From Treponema porcinum (GTDB taxonomy: Bacteria > Spirochaetota > Spirochaetia > Treponematales > Treponemataceae), in the NCBI RefSeq assembly GCF_900167145.1, contig NZ_FUWG01000009.1, forward strand, positions 1 to 64,000: a DNA stretch of 64,000 nt, written 5' to 3'. Shown here piece by piece: positions 61,605-64,000 of this stretch (within the stretch, counting starts at the first letter, position 1; every line of letters starts with the position of its first letter). Under the pieces are notes generated by a model. The model saw only the letters and a list, made by a program, of their open reading frames with translations. It did no database searches and was not told the origin of the DNA. A program made the translations under genes and the position numbers.

Positions 61605-61985
61605 ATGGGTGCACGCGGAGAACTTTTTACAACAGAAGTTTATCTTGATAACCGTTCGTATTTTTTTAACGTAAAGGAAAACAGAACAGGAGACGTATTT
61701 CTTCAGATAGTTGAATCAAAAAGCCGCGACGGAGCAGATGCTGACCGGCATCAGATTGCAATATTTGCAGAAGATATGCAAAAATTCCTTCAGGGAATGG
61801 ACACTTCACTGTCTTTTATTGAAAAAGACAGAAAAGCGCGCGCAAAGGCACGGGTTGCAAAAAAAGAAGAAAAGAAAAAGATTTATAAAGTCAGGCAGAC
61901 AAAGCAGGACGACGGAATAAAGCGCACTGGACGAGTGCACGTTGTTTCAAAAAGAACTACAGAAACTGAACAGAAAGAAAACTAA
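61605..61985 (+). CDS. PUR-alpha-like single-stranded nucleic-acid-binding protein
   Basis: A 126-residue protein resembling the PUR domain of Borrelia BpuR (N-terminal RGELFTTEVYLDNRSYFFNVKENR, then VFLQIVESK and the MQKFLQGMD helix). The C-terminus is a basic tail rich in Lys/Arg. Such proteins bind RNA and ssDNA and can act as translational or transcriptional co-regulators. AAGGAAGG precedes the ATG. A terminator follows. Confidence 0.8.
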   Translation: MGARGELFTTEVYLDNRSYFFNVKENRTGDVFLQIVESKSRDGADADRHQIAIFAEDMQKFLQGMDTSLSFIEKDRKARAKARVAKKEEKKKIYKVRQTKQDDGIKRTGRVHVVSKRTTETEQKEN

Positions 61986-61991
61986 TCTGAT

Positions 61992-62027
61992 TTTCAAAAG
62001 ATATTTCAAAAGATATTTCAAAAGATA
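61992..62027. repeat. Three exact 12-bp tandem repeats
   Basis: TTTCAAAAGATA occurs three times head to tail at 61992-62003, 62004-62015 and 62016-62027, between the PUR-domain stop and the terminator. It may be slippage-derived. Confidence 0.85.
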
Positions 62028-62060
62028 AAAGTCCGCTCTTAAAAAGGGCGGACTTTTTTT
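62027..62060. terminator. Bidirectional terminator between PUR gene and rnhB
   Basis: AAAAGTCCGC pairs with GCGGACTTTT around TCTTAAAAAGG, with T-runs on both strands. It serves the converging PUR-domain and rnhB genes. Confidence 0.88.
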
Positions 62061-62078
62061 ATATCTGAAACTTTCGCT

Positions 62079-62663
62079 TTAATAAGAAAACGACATTCTT
62101 TGTATTTCAGACGGTCCGATTTCCCGGCAAATCCGCTTATGCTCCGGCGTAGGATACCCTTTGTGCCGCGCGTAACCGTATTGCGGATACAGTTTGTCCA
62201 TCTCGCACATAATGCGGTCGCGCTCAACTTTTGCAAGAATGCTTGCCGCCATCACCTGCGGATAGCGGCCGTCCGCCTTAGGCTCGCATTTAGCTTCATC
62301 ACAATGTATTTCAGGAACAAAAGTACCGTCCGCCATTGCAGAAACGGTGTATCCGTCATAGTTATGCGCCTTTGCCCATTCAGGAAGTTTCATCATCATC
62401 ATATCAAAGGCAAGGCGCATAGCATAAAGGCTCGCCTGAAGAATATTGAGCCTGTCTATAGTTTCGTGATCTACAATGCCGACTCCCCAGCAGGCTTTTT
62501 CCTTTATAATGCATTCTGCGGCAATGCGTTTTTTTTCGGATAATTTTTTTGAATCATTCAGAATATCAAGGGGAAAATCCTCCGGCAGAATGACAGCACC
62601 AGCAGTTACAGGACCCGCCAAAGGTCCCCTTCCCGCTTCATCAAGTCCGCAAAGCAGTTTCAT
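62079..62663 (-). CDS. rnhB: Ribonuclease HII
   Basis: A 194-residue nuclease that removes RNA from RNA-DNA hybrids and excises single ribonucleotides. The DEDD metal site starts in LCGLDEAGRGPLAGPV near residue 7-8, and the third acidic residue lies in MADGTFVP near 110. Typical length. It directly abuts the gene upstream (stop 62664), suggesting an operon. Confidence 0.95.
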   Translation of the reverse strand: MKLLCGLDEAGRGPLAGPVTAGAVILPEDFPLDILNDSKKLSEKKRIAAECIIKEKACWGVGIVDHETIDRLNILQASLYAMRLAFDMMMMKLPEWAKAHNYDGYTVSAMADGTFVPEIHCDEAKCEPKADGRYPQVMAASILAKVERDRIMCEMDKLYPQYGYARHKGYPTPEHKRICREIGPSEIQRMSFSY

Positions 62664-64000
62664 TTAAAAACCAGACTCCTTATTGCCGCTGTACTCAACG
62701 GACACATTCCTGCTGTCTGTATAAACGGCACTTGTGCTAGACAGCTGCTTTTTCAAATCAGCAGAGAACGCATTGTCCGTAACGGAACTCTGCGTATCAA
62801 AAAGTTCTGCAATCCTACCCATTACGCCGACAATTTTGCACTGCGTAGAACGCAGCTCAAAAATGCCGCCCTGCGCCGAAAAATTAATGGATGTTCCAGC
62901 AACAGTCGTAACAGTCGAATTGCGGATGCTTATTTTAGAATCCACAGCGGCAAGTGCAGATGAATAAGAGTCCGCTGAAGACGTTACGCCGGAATTCTTT
63001 ATTGTTACGACAGAATTTTCCGCATTTATTACAGTTCCGTTCTTTGCAAAAGCAGCAGAAAGTTCAACGTTATTGAAATCAAGAACGCCTCTCTCAATCT
63101 GAATAAGATTTGCAGAAATCTCGCTTTCTTCACCCTTAGTATGATTTGCCGCATACGAAATTATGCAGTCAGAAATGACAAGACTTGAATTCCTTACAGT
63201 CAGTGAAGATTTTGGCAAAAACACAATTCTGCCATCATTCTGCCCTGTTATCTGAACATTGGAAGAAATAACGGTATTTTTCTGCGGCATAGCCATTTCG
63301 CCGGATAAAATTACGTTTACAAACCTGTTTTCATTTATAAACGGAAGCAGCTGCTCAAAAGACGTATACGGCCGCTCTCTAGTTCCGTCGGAAAATTCAC
63401 CGGCAGACGATGTTGAGTCAACGTAATAATTGCAAGTATCAATTACAACCTTATATTCGGTAACTGAACTCCGGTTCTTGCTTGAATCCTCCGAATACAC
63501 AGAAACTTTGTAAGCCGCCGCACCGTCATTTGACGGATGAAGCACTATTCTATCAGTATCAAGCTTCTTGAAATTTTCTTTCTGAAAGGCAAAAAGAACG
63601 TCAACAGAAACATCAGCTGAATCAACGATAACAGGACCTGAAACGGAAGCATACACAACAGTACCAGGCAATGACTGAATTCCAAGAGTTACAAGACGGC
63701 GTGAAAAATTATTTTTTGCGGAAGACGTAATCACCGGCTTCTGAGGAACACGTTTGTTCACGGAAAACGGAATTTCAAGTTCACCCTGATATACAGAATC
63801 GTAGAAAATGCCGGTTCGGTAAGATCCCTCGTATCTGTCCCCCTGAAAAGTATCAATTTCAAAAGAGTCGTACAGTTCGGAAACTGTTCCGTCCTGCTGT
63901 ATAAGACCGAATTTATAGCCCGGCTCGCCTGAATACGAAACAGATACAGCACCGCTTGCAGCCGTAGTCTGATGTATCTGAGGTTTTGGCGGAAGTACAA
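62664..64000 (-). CDS. Partial large beta-helix surface protein (3' part)
   Basis: The frame is open from the right edge to the stop at 62664, so the gene starts outside the window. About 445 residues are visible. The first part has Ig- or BACON-like beta strands (IHQTTAASGAVSVSYSGEPG). The second part is a right-handed beta-helix made of short repeats with S/N ladders (VQITGQNDGRIVF, SSLTVRNSSLVISDC, and similar units). Such proteins are usually secreted or surface-exposed. There is no strong start inside: a GTG at 63761 lies within the continuing frame. Confidence 0.75.
   Translation of the reverse strand, partial: VLPPKPQIHQTTAASGAVSVSYSGEPGYKFGLIQQDGTVSELYDSFEIDTFQGDRYEGSYRTGIFYDSVYQGELEIPFSVNKRVPQKPVITSSAKNNFSRRLVTLGIQSLPGTVVYASVSGPVIVDSADVSVDVLFAFQKENFKKLDTDRIVLHPSNDGAAAYKVSVYSEDSSKNRSSVTEYKVVIDTCNYYVDSTSSAGEFSDGTRERPYTSFEQLLPFINENRFVNVILSGEMAMPQKNTVISSNVQITGQNDGRIVFLPKSSLTVRNSSLVISDCIISYAANHTKGEESEISANLIQIERGVLDFNNVELSAAFAKNGTVINAENSVVTIKNSGVTSSADSYSSALAAVDSKISIRNSTVTTVAGTSINFSAQGGIFELRSTQCKIVGVMGRIAELFDTQSSVTDNAFSADLKKQLSSTSAVYTDSRNVSVEYSGNKESGF

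Noticed and set aside
63758..64000. Basic 80-residue reading frame at the right edge
   Set aside because: It overlaps the beta-helix gene frame, which stays open to the window edge and has coherent sequence.

Overview
The window looks like a chromosomal segment of a host-associated anaerobic spirochaete, most likely Treponema. This rests on gene content and order: a tamB-bamA-ompH-mutS block, tmk followed by an exported protein, recN-nadK, a PUR-alpha/BpuR-like nucleic-acid-binding protein, several exported proteins with lax spirochaetal lipoboxes, and ribF-rpsO-pnp. Base composition alternates between a moderately AT-rich core and very AT-rich accessory stretches. No rRNA or tRNA gene was seen.

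Positions 1-7400 hold a complete type V-A CRISPR-Cas locus on the minus strand, in the order WYL-type regulator, cas12a, cas4, cas1, cas2, leader and the first CRISPR repeat. The array itself runs off the left edge. A gutted MazF-like toxin gene and a hairpin lie between cas12a and cas4. The first seven codons and about 100 bp of promoter of the WYL regulator, including a perfect palindrome (CGACAT-ATA-ATGTCG), are duplicated almost exactly in front of a rhuM gene at 8.6 kb. Cas12a and RhuM may therefore share one regulator.

Positions 7400-12650 are accessory DNA. They contain a rhuM broken by a 76-bp two-hairpin insertion, a DUF7675 gene, an array of 22-bp repeats, a YdeI-like gene, two AT-rich formylglycine-generating-enzyme-like lipoprotein genes and many hairpins. 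The insertion belongs to a dispersed family with at least four copies here. Its arms differ in sequence between copies but keep their pairing.

Positions 12650-21040 form a redox/thiol island: SDR dehydrogenase, ferredoxin-rubredoxin-rubrerythrin fusion, double rubredoxin, three rhodanese proteins (one fused to CoA-disulfide reductase), thioredoxin, a Crp/Fnr regulator, a DUF134-NifX fusion and an aldo/keto reductase. The genes resemble those of gut Firmicutes, and their tight operon suggests acquisition. A Crp-like site sits about 41 bp upstream of the probable thioredoxin start point. A second oxidative-stress group follows at 21.9-24.4 kb: a QueD-like protein, a second rubrerythrin and a flavodiiron protein.

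Positions 24.5-27.8 kb contain an AraC regulator, a MATE exporter and scrambled remnants of tolC and marR. From 27.9 kb to the end the window is mostly core genes: pnp, a broken lipoprotein gene, rpsO, ribF, a transglutaminase-like protein, a pseudouridine synthase, two phosphohexomutases, an FNT channel, an exonuclease, a LysM/LytM protein, an HD hydrolase, recN, nadK, an aminotransferase-fold protein, cheW, comF, mutS, the outer-membrane assembly genes ompH/bamA/tamB, tmk, aroB, a cysteine desulfurase, a PUR-domain protein, rnhB and the 3' part of a beta-helix surface protein. Several of these core proteins lack textbook catalytic residues, which is noted gene by gene.
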